A stretch of DNA of 64,000 bases from positions 3,789,001-3,853,000 of the forward strand of contig NC_090775.1 in the NCBI RefSeq assembly GCF_001761485.1, read 5' to 3'. Shown in pieces: positions 40,587-51,404 of this stretch (positions within the stretch are counted from its first letter, which is position 1; each line of letters begins with the position of its first letter). Under the pieces are notes generated by a model, which saw only the letters and a list, made by a program, of their open reading frames with translations, did not search any database and had not been told where the DNA came from. Both the position numbers and the translations under genes were made by a program. The stretch is from Yarrowia lipolytica. Taxonomy: Eukaryota > Ascomycota > Dipodascomycetes > Dipodascales.

Positions 40587-42725
40587 TTTTGCTGACGAGT
40601 GAGTTTGATTGTGGCGAACGTGCCCTTTCATATTGGACACAGAAATTTTACCGCACCTCTAGCAGGTATGCCATGTAGCTTGTGCTGTTACCGTTTGAAC
40701 GTTACGCACGTAGTTTAACCCTGGCAAGGTTGGTTAAGTTTCAGTTGGGTCCTATTGTTCGGCAAGATTGAGATTGCTATTGGGGGCGTGGGCCAGCATG
40801 TGAGCAGCGAAGATACGAGTGCCAAGAGCCATTTTCTGGAGCAACGGGTCTAAAGGGGCGGCCACACGAGCAGTTTGGAGACATGGCATCTGCATTTATT
40901 ATTTTTCGACGTCGTCTCTTTCCCCCCTCCGTTAGCATCAATTCGTCCCCTCTTGTTGCACTTTTGAGCCTTTGAGGTGGGCCACCCTAGTTTTCCGTTG
41001 CTTTGTGCTTTTCCCTCTCTTTTCTGATCGACAAGGTCCGGACGCCGTTCTGGGACTATGCTTGTGCTTTAGCTCAGCACATTAATTCTTTTTTATGTCA
41101 AATTGGAGGTGTGCAAGCGTGTCATGGGACCATCCCGCTGAGTGTATTTAGGCGAGCTAATTATATGGTGCAAGACATGACGAGATATTTCAGAGCAGAA
41201 AGGGGTGGCGAGTGGACATTTTCACTTGTGTCTGGTAGAATCCCTCCACTCGTAGTCTCAACAAACAGCTCAGTTACACCCGCAGTAAGGTACCAACTGA
41301 AATATCCTGCTTGTTTACATGCATCGAGAAGCGCTCCAGACGCACTACTTGTACTGTAGAATCATTTTCGGAGTACAGCATTGGGGGGAATGGAGGATTT
41401 ACAGTGCCCTGCAAGCTTGTCATCTCGCATGAAGCGATCCGAAGAGTGTACTTGTAGGTGCATTGGTCTGTGGTCCTAGGCGAAATAACTCACTATGTCG
41501 GAGACGTCGTTGCACGTATTTGATCGTTGTTGCATGCCCCGATCTCCCTGTCTTTTCTGGCATCTGTCTCGTCTCTAATGACGTCACGCCAACAGGGCAA
41601 CAGGGTTTGGTGTAGAACAATGGTTTGGTTGTACGGTGAGATCTTTTGTCGTAATACGACACGGCATAGGAACCCGCCTTTTTGGGTGGAGTAATACGAG
41701 CCAGTTGAAAGGTTTGGTAACGTCGTAGAACTGCCAGTTTGAGGCACTAAAAGTGATATCCCTTCCCCCATTCCATGTCACAGTTTTCCCCTACCAGCCG
41801 AACCATGTTAAAAGCAAGTGTAATTCTCTTCGCCGCAGCGTTTCCCCGATCTTATCACGCAACGAAAAAGTAATTTAGCTTGGGGTCTTTTTGCTTCGTC
41901 ATTTATGGGTATTCCCCCTGTATGCACGTGTGCCTTATCCGAGATCAATAGGACACATTCGTGATACTTGCGTTTTCTACAGTCAAGACAGCGGTACAAG
42001 CTGGGTCGCAGTTTGGGCCTCACATTCACGCCTTCCTGATTAAAGTTTTTCCGTTCACGTGGTACTGTACACACTGTACCGTCGTTTCATAGCAATTGTC
42101 GTTCAAGCTACTGTAATTTCAACCTATTGTAAGACCCCGGAACTATATGTGGTCTTACAACTGTTCGGGGGTCACTTCGAGTAGCTACGACATTACATTT
42201 TGCCGTCTTCTACCGTACATTCGTGTGGGCTGTTTGATGAAATGGAGCTTTAGTGTGAGTGCTTAGACGTGCACAGCATGGAAAAGTTCCACAGCAGTGC
42301 TGTATAATACACCATCCCATAATATTTCTACGAGCTAGTTAGTGATCGTCATTTTTCATGTCTTGGTATAATATTTCGACCTCGTGGGTTGTTTGCATTC
42401 AGGCTGAGATGGTCGGATACGAGGGCATGTGAGACATCAAGTAAAATACTCTTATCGAGTCAACAAAATAGTTCATAAATACATAAGAAAAATCAAAATC
42501 TACCACACTACAAATCTCGGAGTCTTCGTGCCTCGGATCAAAAGTTAATCAACTGAGAAAACAGCGACGGTATCGTTTCACAGGTTTCCGGACAACAGTC
42601 CCTCACAGCCCACCCCACATTGCTGGACCAGTACATACTGTACCCACATTCTATCTTGGTCATTACACCCAAGACATGCGGACAAATTACACTTCCTACA
42701 CACACACTTTTACCCCACACACAAA
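40587..42725. other. Intergenic region upstream of CEM1
   Basis: About 2.1 kb with no supported gene. It contains TACTTGTACTGTAG at 41346-41359 and GGTACTGTACACACTGTACC at 42061-42080. A CA-rich leader precedes the CEM1 ATG. Short open frames around 41003-41770 lack ATG starts or coding bias. Confidence 0.4.
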
Positions 42726-43988
42726 ATGACAAGAGTAGTGGTGACAGGACTTGGTCTGGTCAGTCCCCTCGGAGTCGGAGTAAAACAGGCATGGAACCGA
42801 CTTATTGCTGGAAAATCTGGAATTGTGGCTCTCGACGAACGGTTCGACGCTTTATCCTGCCGAGTAGGAGGAGTGGTCCCTCAGGACGAATGGTCTGAAG
42901 CTTCATCTGCCAACCTCGCAGCTGGAGAGATCAAACGGGTACCTCTGTTTGCCCAGTATGCCATGGTGGCTGCCCAGGAGGCTGTCAACGACAGCAAATT
43001 GCTAGCTGACGCAGGGGAGTCAGCTAAACACACAGATATTGGATGTTCGATTGGTACTGGAATCGCCAACATGGCTGAACTGGCAGATACAGTCACAGCT
43101 TTCAACAACAAGGGTCCCCGAGGTATTTCACCACTATTTGTTCCCCGAATCATTGCTAACATGGGTGCGGGACACGTCAGTATGCGGTTCGGTCTCCAAG
43201 GACCCAATCACTCTGTATCCACTGCCTGTGCCACTGGAGCTCACAGCATAGGAGATGCAGCCAACTTCATTCGACTGGGATACGCGAAGGCTATGATTGC
43301 CGGATCAACCGAGGCCTGTATGCACCCAATTGCACTTGGTGGATTTGCACGGGCCAAGAGTGTGGCTACCAAGTGGAACGACTCCCCCTCTGAAGCATCC
43401 AGACCCTTTGATAAAGATCGAGGAGGATTTGTTATGGGCGAGGGATCTGCTGTTCTTGTCCTAGAGGAATATGAACACGCCGTTGCCCGTGGTGCTCCCA
43501 TTTACGCTGAAGTGTGTGGTTACGGTCTTTCTGGAGATGCTCATCACATTACTGCCCCTCCTGATGATGGAAACGGGGCCTATCGAGCCATGAAACAGGC
43601 TCTCAAGCAGGCCAATGTTTCTGCCGTCAAGATCGATTATGTTAACGCCCATGCCACTTCCACCCCTCTTGGTGACGCGGCTGAAAATGCTGCTCTGACT
43701 CAACTCTTTGAGGGCAGAAACCTGTCTGATATCGCCGTTTCTTCCACCAAGGGTGCCATTGGCCATCTTCTGGGTGGAGCTGGATCTGTGGAGGCTCTGT
43801 TCACCATCAAGGCTCTCGAAACTGGAGACTTGCCTCCCACTCTCAACCTCAATGAGCTTTCTGACCCTGATGTCTTCAAGTTCAACTTTGTGCCCAAGGA
43901 GACTCAGCACCGTGATGTCCGGTATGCACTCAACAACAGTTTCGGATTCGGAGGCACCAACTCCAGTCTTCTTTTTGGTAAGGTATAG
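42726..43988 (+). CDS. CEM1: CEM1, mitochondrial beta-ketoacyl-ACP synthase
   Basis: Cem1 is the KAS II-type condensing enzyme of mitochondrial type II fatty acid synthesis, which supplies octanoyl-ACP for lipoic acid. The 420-residue protein has the thiolase-fold triad: Cys168 in HSVSTACATGAHSIGDAAN, His309 in VNAHATSTPLGDAAENAAL and His347 in TKGAIGHLLGGAG. The ending NNSFGFGGTNSSLLFGKV is the usual one. It starts MTRVVVTGLGLVSPLG without a long presequence, as in yeast Cem1. Targeting must therefore rely on the N-terminal helix itself. Spacing of the triad and length match bacterial FabF. Identification is firm. Confidence 0.95.
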   Translation: MTRVVVTGLGLVSPLGVGVKQAWNRLIAGKSGIVALDERFDALSCRVGGVVPQDEWSEASSANLAAGEIKRVPLFAQYAMVAAQEAVNDSKLLADAGESAKHTDIGCSIGTGIANMAELADTVTAFNNKGPRGISPLFVPRIIANMGAGHVSMRFGLQGPNHSVSTACATGAHSIGDAANFIRLGYAKAMIAGSTEACMHPIALGGFARAKSVATKWNDSPSEASRPFDKDRGGFVMGEGSAVLVLEEYEHAVARGAPIYAEVCGYGLSGDAHHITAPPDDGNGAYRAMKQALKQANVSAVKIDYVNAHATSTPLGDAAENAALTQLFEGRNLSDIAVSSTKGAIGHLLGGAGSVEALFTIKALETGDLPPTLNLNELSDPDVFKFNFVPKETQHRDVRYALNNSFGFGGTNSSLLFGKV

Positions 43989-44114
43989 CCCCCCTGAACC
44001 AAGACAATGTATATAGTTGGCTGTGTTATATAGCCTATTAACGAATATATCCAATGACAGCACAAGATGCGTGTAGCAGTCTATAATAATGTATTTTTAC
44101 TTCCCTCTACCGGA

Positions 44115-44954
44115 TTACTCTCTCTGTCCGGTGATCCGTCTCTCGTGTAGCTCTCTCAGAGCAGACACACCTGAAACCACAGCCACAGGTGTGATGAGAG
44201 AGACCGCTCCCAGCGTGGTGAAAATTGAGGTCTCGATGAAGTAGGACACAAAAACGAGCTCAAAGGCGACCAGAGAACCCAGGAGGCCGATATAACCCAG
44301 AGGGGCAGCCTTGAGAGCTCCGGATGCCTGGCCAAGGAGGGTAGTAGGGCCAATGAGAGCAGTCCAGGCGACCAGCAGAGCACCGAAGATGGCCACGGCA
44401 CCAGCGGAGAAGATGGTGGCGACGGATGCGTTGACCTGCCGGGCAGCGGGTCGGAACACGTGCTTGATCTCGGGCTTAGTTGCGTGTCGCACAGCCTTCT
44501 TGTACTTCTTGGATTCCTCGGAAGCCTCAGGGGAGATTCGAGCAACAACAGTCTCGGATCCCTTTGTGTCGAAAGATCCCAGAATTACCTTAACGTCGAG
44601 GGGTCGTTGGGCAGCTACCAGGGCCTGTGGGAGACGGGAGTGAGGGATGGCAAACTTGGCTCGTCCGTTGGGTCGCACAAGCACGGGGTAACTTGCCTCC
44701 AGGCCACTCTCTTCGTCGGCAATGATCACCATGCTCTGGTGGGGCACGGCGGATTTGCCATTGTTTGTGGTGAAGAAGACAATGTCGAGGCTCGCCTCAG
44801 GAGGCACAACGGCATCAACAGCCTCGTTGGTGAATGGCAGGGACACGAGTTCAGTGCCCCGGGCAGACACGGTGAGTTTCGCGTCCTTGATCGCCCACTC
44901 GGCAGCGGCCAGTGCCACAGTCGACGCAATTGCGGCCAGTCGAAGGGGGTTCAT
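44115..44954 (-). CDS. SWP1: SWP1 (ribophorin II), oligosaccharyltransferase subunit
   Basis: Swp1 is a subunit of the ER oligosaccharyltransferase that moves the glycan onto Asn residues of new proteins. The 279-residue product begins with a signal peptide (MNPLRLAAIASTVALAAAEW). A beta-rich lumenal domain (about 20-170) follows, then three membrane segments near residues 178-200, 213-238 and 242-262 (VATIFSAGAVAIFGALLVAW, GYIGLLGSLVAFELVFVSYF, TLGAVSLITPVAVVSGVSAL). It ends with the cytosolic tail ELHERRITGQRE. VFRPAARQ before the first membrane segment and FFTTNNGKSAVPHQ are typical. Length agrees with fungal Swp1. It is convergent with CEM1 and divergent from the taspase-like gene. Confidence 0.93.
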   Translation of the reverse strand: MNPLRLAAIASTVALAAAEWAIKDAKLTVSARGTELVSLPFTNEAVDAVVPPEASLDIVFFTTNNGKSAVPHQSMVIIADEESGLEASYPVLVRPNGRAKFAIPHSRLPQALVAAQRPLDVKVILGSFDTKGSETVVARISPEASEESKKYKKAVRHATKPEIKHVFRPAARQVNASVATIFSAGAVAIFGALLVAWTALIGPTTLLGQASGALKAAPLGYIGLLGSLVAFELVFVSYFIETSIFTTLGAVSLITPVAVVSGVSALRELHERRITGQRE

Positions 44955-45466
44955 TGTGTGATGGGTAGGTCGGTGTTGGTGAAGATCTCACTATTATGCG
45001 TCGTGATGACGTGTGGTGAGTGATAAGGTTCTGGAAGAGTGATGGTGAAGCAGCAGCAGAAAAAATCTGATGAAATAGACAGGTTTTGAAGAAGAAAGCC
45101 CTGATTCACAATTTTAATGAAGAGATATTTAATGTGTTATTGGTTGGGATTTTTCTCTCCGCTTTCCAGCGATATGTCTGTGCCAAATCGCGTCTTACTA
45201 ATCACATCTCAAATTGACTCTCGGAGGATGCTTGATGTAACCTCGCTGCGACCAACCAAACCACTTGATCAAAGTTAAATTAGTTGAGACAATACACAGC
45301 TTCAAAAGTTAGCTTCTCATCACACACAATCCAGTTCCGTGATACCACAACCCCAATACTGAGGCTGTAGCATCGAAGGGAGGTGCTATACTACTCGCAT
45401 TGTTGACATTATTTACATACCCCGTTACTAATTGGCTGAAATTATACCTATTACATACCGTGATTC
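44955..45466. promoter_or_regulatory. Divergent promoter of SWP1 and the taspase-like gene
   Basis: About 510 bp shared upstream region. No coding-like frame or clear TATA box was seen. Confidence 0.4.
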
Positions 45467-46447
45467 ATGGTGTACGTAGCACTCCATCTGGGTGCAGGAA
45501 CACACAGTCATGAAAACTACGTACGGTATAAGCGGTTAGCGAAGAAGGCATGCGAGCTGGCGATCAGCGAGGTCAAAGCAGGAAAGTCAGTTGGAGAAGC
45601 CGCTGTCAGCGCTTGTCGGGTGCTAGAAGATTCTCCTTTGGTCAACGCAGGATATGGATCTCAGTTGGATATTGATGGAGATGTTGCTTGTGATGCCGGA
45701 TATATCGACACTGACTTTGTCAGACCAGCGTGTGTCTCTGGAATAACTCGATCACATCCTATTTCAACAGCTAAGGCGCTCTCCCAGTCCTATAAAGCTC
45801 CTTCGCTCCCTCTTGAACGACACAGACCGGTCCATATCCATGGTCAGGAGAACGTAGAGTCATATTTGGGCATAGAGGGTGATGTTGATCTTAAGAGTCC
45901 AGAGGCTACAAGGGTGTGGGAAAAGTGGAAAAGATTGGAACAGAATGCACAGGTTCCTTCCTCAGTTCCAGAAGATACTGTTGGCGTTATTGTTGGTGAC
46001 AAGGAACATATGGCGATTGCAACTTCTTCAGGAGGTCCCATTTTGAAAAGCAAAGGACGAGTGGGGCCAGTAGCCACTTATGGGTGTGGCTTTAGCTTAC
46101 AAAAAGGCTCACGAACCATAGGTGTTTGTACCACTGGTTGCGGAGAAGACATTATCACCTCGAGATTGAGTGGGCGGGTTTTGGAGGCACTCGCTGAGGC
46201 ACAGGAACCAGATACAGGGATCAGTGCATTATTTGACAAGCTACAGGGTTCATTTCAGAGCAGCCCTGTGACTCTGGGATGTCTGGCCGTGGTGTATGAG
46301 GAGGGCCATGTCAGCATATACAGTCTTCACAAAGCGCCGTCAATGATTTCTGCGGTAAAAAGTGGCCATGATAAAACCAACATTCAGTGGTTACAAAAGG
46401 ACCCCAATACCGTGGTTAGCTCTATACAGATATATAGAGAGAGGTGA
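45467..46447 (+). CDS. Ntn hydrolase of the taspase/L-asparaginase (T2) family
   Basis: Members are made as a single chain that cuts itself before a Thr, which becomes the N-terminal nucleophile. Here the site is D170-T171 in VPEDTVGVIVGDKEHMAIA, followed by SSGGPILKSKGRVGPVATYG and CTTGCGEDIITSRLS, which hold the substrate-binding Gly-rich segments. The N-terminal alpha subunit opens VALHLGAGTH and contains DSPLVNAGYGSQLDIDGDV. At 326 residues the size suits the family. Fungal relatives are annotated as threonine aspartase 1-like or asparaginase-like proteins. I cannot tell protease from asparaginase activity. It is convergent with the C1-THF synthase gene. Confidence 0.88.
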   Translation: MVYVALHLGAGTHSHENYVRYKRLAKKACELAISEVKAGKSVGEAAVSACRVLEDSPLVNAGYGSQLDIDGDVACDAGYIDTDFVRPACVSGITRSHPISTAKALSQSYKAPSLPLERHRPVHIHGQENVESYLGIEGDVDLKSPEATRVWEKWKRLEQNAQVPSSVPEDTVGVIVGDKEHMAIATSSGGPILKSKGRVGPVATYGCGFSLQKGSRTIGVCTTGCGEDIITSRLSGRVLEALAEAQEPDTGISALFDKLQGSFQSSPVTLGCLAVVYEEGHVSIYSLHKAPSMISAVKSGHDKTNIQWLQKDPNTVVSSIQIYRER

Positions 46448-46588
46448 CAGTCTCTTAGGGTCTAATATATCTAAAATATCTATTCTCTGTATAATGTTAG
46501 GTTGAACAATGTCTAATAATGTTGAATAAGTGCCTTACGCACCGACGTCCCCTGATTGTGTTTTTTGTTGTTGGTTTTTGTTGTTTGG

Positions 46589-49507
46589 TTAAAACAGACC
46601 CTCGATCTGGCCCTTGGAGTCGACCTCGACGTTCATATAGCCAGGTCTAGTAGGCAGACCAGGAATGGTCATAATGTCGGCAGCCAGAGCATAGAGGTAA
46701 CCAGCACCAACAGATGCTCGCACGTCTCGAATGGGCACGACGAAGTCCTTGGGTACACCCTTGAGGGCAGGGTCGTGTGACAGAGAGTACTGGGTCTTGG
46801 CAATGCAGATGGGAAGGTTTCCAAAGCCCTGGGCAGTGTAGGTGTCAATCTTCTTTCGAGCGAGAGGCGACAGCTCAATGCCTTTGGCACCGTACATCTC
46901 CTTGGCGATGGTGTTGAGCTTCTCCTCGGCAGAGGTGTCGATATCGTAAAGGAACTTGAAGTTGGGGTTCTTCTCGACGTTGTCAGTCTGGCTACAAACC
47001 TTGACGACACCCTTGGCGAGATCAATGGCTCCCTCTCCACCCTTTTCCCAATGGTTGGAGACAATGGCCTCGGCGGCACCAGCCTTGAGAGCAGCAGTTC
47101 GGATGGCCTCAATCTCGGCAGGAGTATCTGTGGCGAATTGGTTAATGGCGACAACGACGGGAACACCGAAAGATCGGGCGTTCTCAATTTGCTTGCCGAG
47201 ATTCTTGGCACCAGCAGTAACCAGGTCAACGTTCTCGTTCTGATACTCGGGGGCGAGCTGGGCACCGGGCTTAACCTCGGGTCCTCCACCGTGCAGCTTG
47301 AGGGCTCGAACAGTTGCGACAATGACAACGGCGTCGGGAACAAGACCGGAGTCTCGGCACTTGATATTGAAGAATCTCTCTCCACCCATGGTGAAGTCGA
47401 AACCAGCCTCAGTGACCACGTAACCGGGCTCGTCGCCCTTTGTCTTGGTACCAGCCAACTTGAGAGCAATCTTATCGGCGAGGACAGAAGAAGCACCAAT
47501 GGAAATGTTGGCGAAAGGACCGGCATGCACGAAGACGGGGGTTCCCTCCAGGGTCTGCATGAGGTTGGGCTTGATGGCATCCTTCATCAGGGCAGTGAGA
47601 GCTCCGCCAGCTCCAATGTCGTCACAAGTGACGGGAAGGCCCTCTCGAGAAGAGGCAACCACCATGTTTCCAAGTCGTCGTCTCATATCGGCGAGAGAGT
47701 TGGACAGAGCGAGAATAGCCATACACTCAGAGGCGACAGAAATGTCGAATCCAGTCTCTCGGGTTCGGCCTTTTTCGCTGGGGCCCTCTCCAACGGTGAT
47801 ACCTCGCAGAAGTCGATCGTTGCAGTCGACAACCCGCTTCCAGGTGATGGTCTCAGGATCGATGTCAAGTCGAACAAACTTGCTGATTTCCTCATCAGTC
47901 AGGTCGTTGGGGTTAGTCTTGTTGATGCCCAACTTCTCTAGTCGCTGCAGCTGCGAGGGAATGAACTGTCGCTTGCCCTTGACGGAGGGAACCAGCCGCT
48001 TGTAAAGAGCGGCGTCCTTCTGGGACGACTCGTGGAACATTCGGGTGTCAATAGCGGCGGCCAGCAGGTTGGTGGCAGCAGAAATGGCGTGAATGTCACC
48101 AGTCAGATGCATGTTGAACTCGTCCATGGGAATGACCTGGGCGTATCCGCCACCGGCAGCACCACCCTTGATACCAAAAGTGGGACCCATGGAGGGTTGT
48201 CGGACATTAGCAAAGGCTAGCTTGCCGAGGTGGGCACACATGGCCTGAACAAGACCAACGGTGGTGGTAGACTTACCCTCTCCAAGAGGAGTGGGGGTGA
48301 TTCCGGCCACAAGAACGTACTTACCGTCCTTTCGGTCCTTGAGTCGGTCCAAGGTTGTCAGAGAGACCTTACCCTTGTAAGCTCCATAGGGCTCAAACTC
48401 GTGCTCGGTGAGTCCGGCCTCCTTGGCAACTGTCTTGACGTTCTTGGGGATCTGTGCTCGAGAGATGGCATCGTCAGAAGGAACGGGCGTTCGCAGTTTG
48501 AGAGGCAGGGGCTTGACCTGCATCTTCTGTTGCTCGAGGGACTGTCGTTTTGCGGCAGTGACCACGTTGTTGACCAGCATGGCCACGGTCATGGGACCCA
48601 CTCCTCCGGGAACGGGAGTAATGAAAGAAGCAACCTCCTTGGCAGAGTCAAAGTCAACGTCTCCGACAAGTCGCTGACCGGACTTCTTAGTCTCATCCTT
48701 GACGTAGTTGATGCCAACATCGACAACGACAGCGCCGGGCTTGAGCCACTCGCCCTTGACAAAGTTAGGAGCTCCAATGGCAGCAACAACGACATCGGCG
48801 TTCTTGACAATGGCAGGAAGGTTCTCGGTGTATCTATGGCAGACGGTGACGGTGGCATCAGCGCCCTTAAGGAGAGAGGCGACGGGGGTACCGACAATAT
48901 CGGATCGGCCAATGACAACGGCATTCTTGCCTCGCAGCTCAATGCCAGATCGATCCAGCATCTCCATGACACCCTTGGGGGTGCAGGGAACGAAGGCGGG
49001 GTTTCCACCCCGCTTGGAAAGCTCTCCAACGTTGAGGGGGCCAAAACCATCAACGTCCTTGGCAGTGATGACAGAATCGGTGATTCGGGTCTCGTTGATG
49101 TGCTTGGGAAGAGGCAGCTGGACAAGAATACCGTGAACGGAAGGATCGTCATTCAGGATGTCCAATTCCTCCAGAAGGTGGTCCTCGGCCATGTCCTCGG
49201 AGAACTTTCGCAGCTCGCAGTCAATCTGGGCCTCTCGAGCAGCCTTGAGCTTCATACGCACGTAGGCACTAGAGTCGGGACGCTCGCCGACTTGAATTAT
49301 AATCAGCTTGGGTTGGAAATGGGGTTTCTTAGCCTGAATCTGCTTGATCTCGTCGTGGAGCTCTAGTCGAATGTCCTTTGCCATTTGCTTGCCGTCAATG
49401 TTGGTGGCAGTGGCATAGTGACGAAGAGCAGACAAGCTGAGCGAATGGGCCACTCGAAAAGTGGGAATTCGGCCAGGAAGCCGTCGAACCAGACGCGACA
49501 TGGTCAT
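46589..49507 (-). CDS. MIS1: Mitochondrial C1-tetrahydrofolate synthase (trifunctional, MIS1 type)
   Basis: One chain carries methylene-THF dehydrogenase, methenyl-THF cyclohydrolase and formate-THF ligase activity, interconverting one-carbon folates. The ATG at 49507 (MTMSRLVRRLPG) gives 972 residues. Another at 49501 is equally possible, and upstream in-frame codons cross the promoter. The first ~32 residues are a basic, Ser-rich mitochondrial presequence ending RHYATATN. The dehydrogenase/cyclohydrolase domain (about 35-330) has YVRMKLKAAREAQID, VQLPLPKHI and the cofactor segment VVIGRSDIVGTPVASLL. The ligase domain (about 360-972) has the ATP loop TPTPLGEGKSTTTVGLVQA near residue 405 and PSMGPTFGIKGGAAGGGYAQ. 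Because of the presequence I favour the mitochondrial Mis1 form over cytosolic Ade3. Confidence 0.95.
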   Translation of the reverse strand: MTMSRLVRRLPGRIPTFRVAHSLSLSALRHYATATNIDGKQMAKDIRLELHDEIKQIQAKKPHFQPKLIIIQVGERPDSSAYVRMKLKAAREAQIDCELRKFSEDMAEDHLLEELDILNDDPSVHGILVQLPLPKHINETRITDSVITAKDVDGFGPLNVGELSKRGGNPAFVPCTPKGVMEMLDRSGIELRGKNAVVIGRSDIVGTPVASLLKGADATVTVCHRYTENLPAIVKNADVVVAAIGAPNFVKGEWLKPGAVVVDVGINYVKDETKKSGQRLVGDVDFDSAKEVASFITPVPGGVGPMTVAMLVNNVVTAAKRQSLEQQKMQVKPLPLKLRTPVPSDDAISRAQIPKNVKTVAKEAGLTEHEFEPYGAYKGKVSLTTLDRLKDRKDGKYVLVAGITPTPLGEGKSTTTVGLVQAMCAHLGKLAFANVRQPSMGPTFGIKGGAAGGGYAQVIPMDEFNMHLTGDIHAISAATNLLAAAIDTRMFHESSQKDAALYKRLVPSVKGKRQFIPSQLQRLEKLGINKTNPNDLTDEEISKFVRLDIDPETITWKRVVDCNDRLLRGITVGEGPSEKGRTRETGFDISVASECMAILALSNSLADMRRRLGNMVVASSREGLPVTCDDIGAGGALTALMKDAIKPNLMQTLEGTPVFVHAGPFANISIGASSVLADKIALKLAGTKTKGDEPGYVVTEAGFDFTMGGERFFNIKCRDSGLVPDAVVIVATVRALKLHGGGPEVKPGAQLAPEYQNENVDLVTAGAKNLGKQIENARSFGVPVVVAINQFATDTPAEIEAIRTAALKAGAAEAIVSNHWEKGGEGAIDLAKGVVKVCSQTDNVEKNPNFKFLYDIDTSAEEKLNTIAKEMYGAKGIELSPLARKKIDTYTAQGFGNLPICIAKTQYSLSHDPALKGVPKDFVVPIRDVRASVGAGYLYALAADIMTIPGLPTRPGYMNVEVDSKGQIEGLF

Positions 49508-51404
49508 AAGTAGTTGGTGATAGACTAGACTGGTGGTGTAGTTGGCTAAAAGATGACTCCAGAGAATATTTTCATACTTTAACCTCCACCTAATTAGGTT
49601 TTGGCACATCCCCCGATGTGTCACTTTCTGTTGTATCTGGCGGAAGTTATTTTAGAGGGTGGCCAACCAAGAAGAGCATTTAGAAGAGCCTATCACGTGA
49701 AATATCATGATAAACTGGATTTTATCTTGTCAGTAATCAAAGCCTGCGATTTTAACCATCACATTATCTTTCCTAACTACCAGACTCGGCGCCTGTTCCA
49801 CCTCTGCACCGACTGATACTTGTACATATACTGCACCACAATATGTACATGACATACGAAGCCTATTTTTTTCGAAATCGGGCTACATCACGAACTACCG
49901 TAGACCAATTTGGCACCACACCCTGTCAACAAGAGGTATGCAAACAACGACGGGATTATGTTATCCTCGGTGATATTTGTTAAGATAGTCATCCCCAGGG
50001 CTACTCTCACTATGGCTATAAACTGATGTTGAATTGGGCGAAACGATGACTTCCTTTGAGTTGCAGGGTGACGCTGACTGACCTAGATCTCATGGCACCC
50101 ACTATGACACGAATGTAGATAAACAGGATCGTCTTCGAGGCAGAGGCCATCAAACCTCGATATTGTAATCGTTAATACCATCAGGGGTCAATCAAACAGA
50201 AATATTCTGTATAAACACTCCCTAACCCCTGATCTCTACTCATCTATTGCCTCGTCTTGTCTTTGGATCCTGCATGACTCAATAAAAAGCGTAGCCTACC
50301 CGCAATATTTTTTTTGAAGTTGAAGTTGGCCGGAAAAACCGTTGGGAAGGTTGTTCCGGTCTCAGAAGTTCACATAGACGCTAACGGCAGGCGTCGGCGA
50401 AACCAACTACTGTACAAGTACAGTACCGTGCCGCCCATGAGTGGTCTGTAAAAAAATATTGCAGCGGTTGTGAGCGTTCTGTCTCCACAACTAACACAGG
50501 TCGCATGTTGTGGCCGAGGTCATCGCAGTGCACATCCTGTGCCAGACTCTGACCTGACCTGAGTAAAAAACCACAGCGCCGAGTAACGAAAATAGACCGG
50601 GTCCGGTTTGGTCCAAAATAGTAATTCTGGGTTGGGGCTGCGACAAGGTCGCTGGCTGCGAACCTTGGTGCTTAAGCGAATTGACTAAGCAGTGACTTTA
50701 CGCGTTGCAGTGCATATTATACGGTGCCCTACAGGCAGGTTTCATTGGGTAACTACACGCGTGCCTAGACATGGTCCCGCCGTGGAAAATCAAATGTAAA
50801 ACATGTAAGAACTTGGGGTTGGTTTCAAGTATGTACAGTAAAGTGTACTGTACGGGAATTTGACGTTGGAATGTTACATTGAGTCTCACGAGGGTGCTGT
50901 GTTAGTAGCATCTAACGGGAGCTACAGGATCCCCGCAAATTAGAAGCATCCAAGAACAAATTTATACCTCACTGGATATTGAGGGGGTCACAAGATGGCA
51001 CCTCCTCTCCACACACCCGTCCAGTTTTTAGTTAGCTGTAGCGGTTTTGGAGCATTGAACGAGGGTCTAGCCTCGATCCTCGCATGATAATACTTGTAGG
51101 CAGTACTCGTACAGTAGACTGTCTACTGGTAGCTACGAAGGAGGCAAGCCTGATACTGTGTTGGGCTCACAGTAAGACCTCTATCTACGTACACTGTAGC
51201 TTTCGGAGGGTCGCACGACTGTTGCTCTCGTCAGGTGTTACAATCAATATTAATAGCCGTGATTTTAAGGCAGGAACAATGTCACATTCTGACGTGGAGA
51301 AGTCGCCTCCAGCATGTTACAATATGGGAACGCTTTGTTCAACATAGCACGATCATGCCACGGAAAAATGTATCAGTCTATATTTTGCGTCACACAAGGA
51401 GGTG
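49508..51404. other. Intergenic region between C1-THF synthase start and BST1 end
   Basis: About 1.9 kb with no supported gene. It has two inverted repeats of one motif: TACTGTAC-AA-GTACAGTA at 50408-50425 and TACAGTA-AAGTG-TACTGTA at 50834-50852. A poly-T run occurs near 50308. The C1-THF synthase promoter lies at the left end. Confidence 0.45.

Noticed and set aside
48230-49366. 378-codon open frame antisense to the C1-THF synthase gene
   Set aside because: It is a by-product of codon bias in the real gene and has no recognisable domain or start context.
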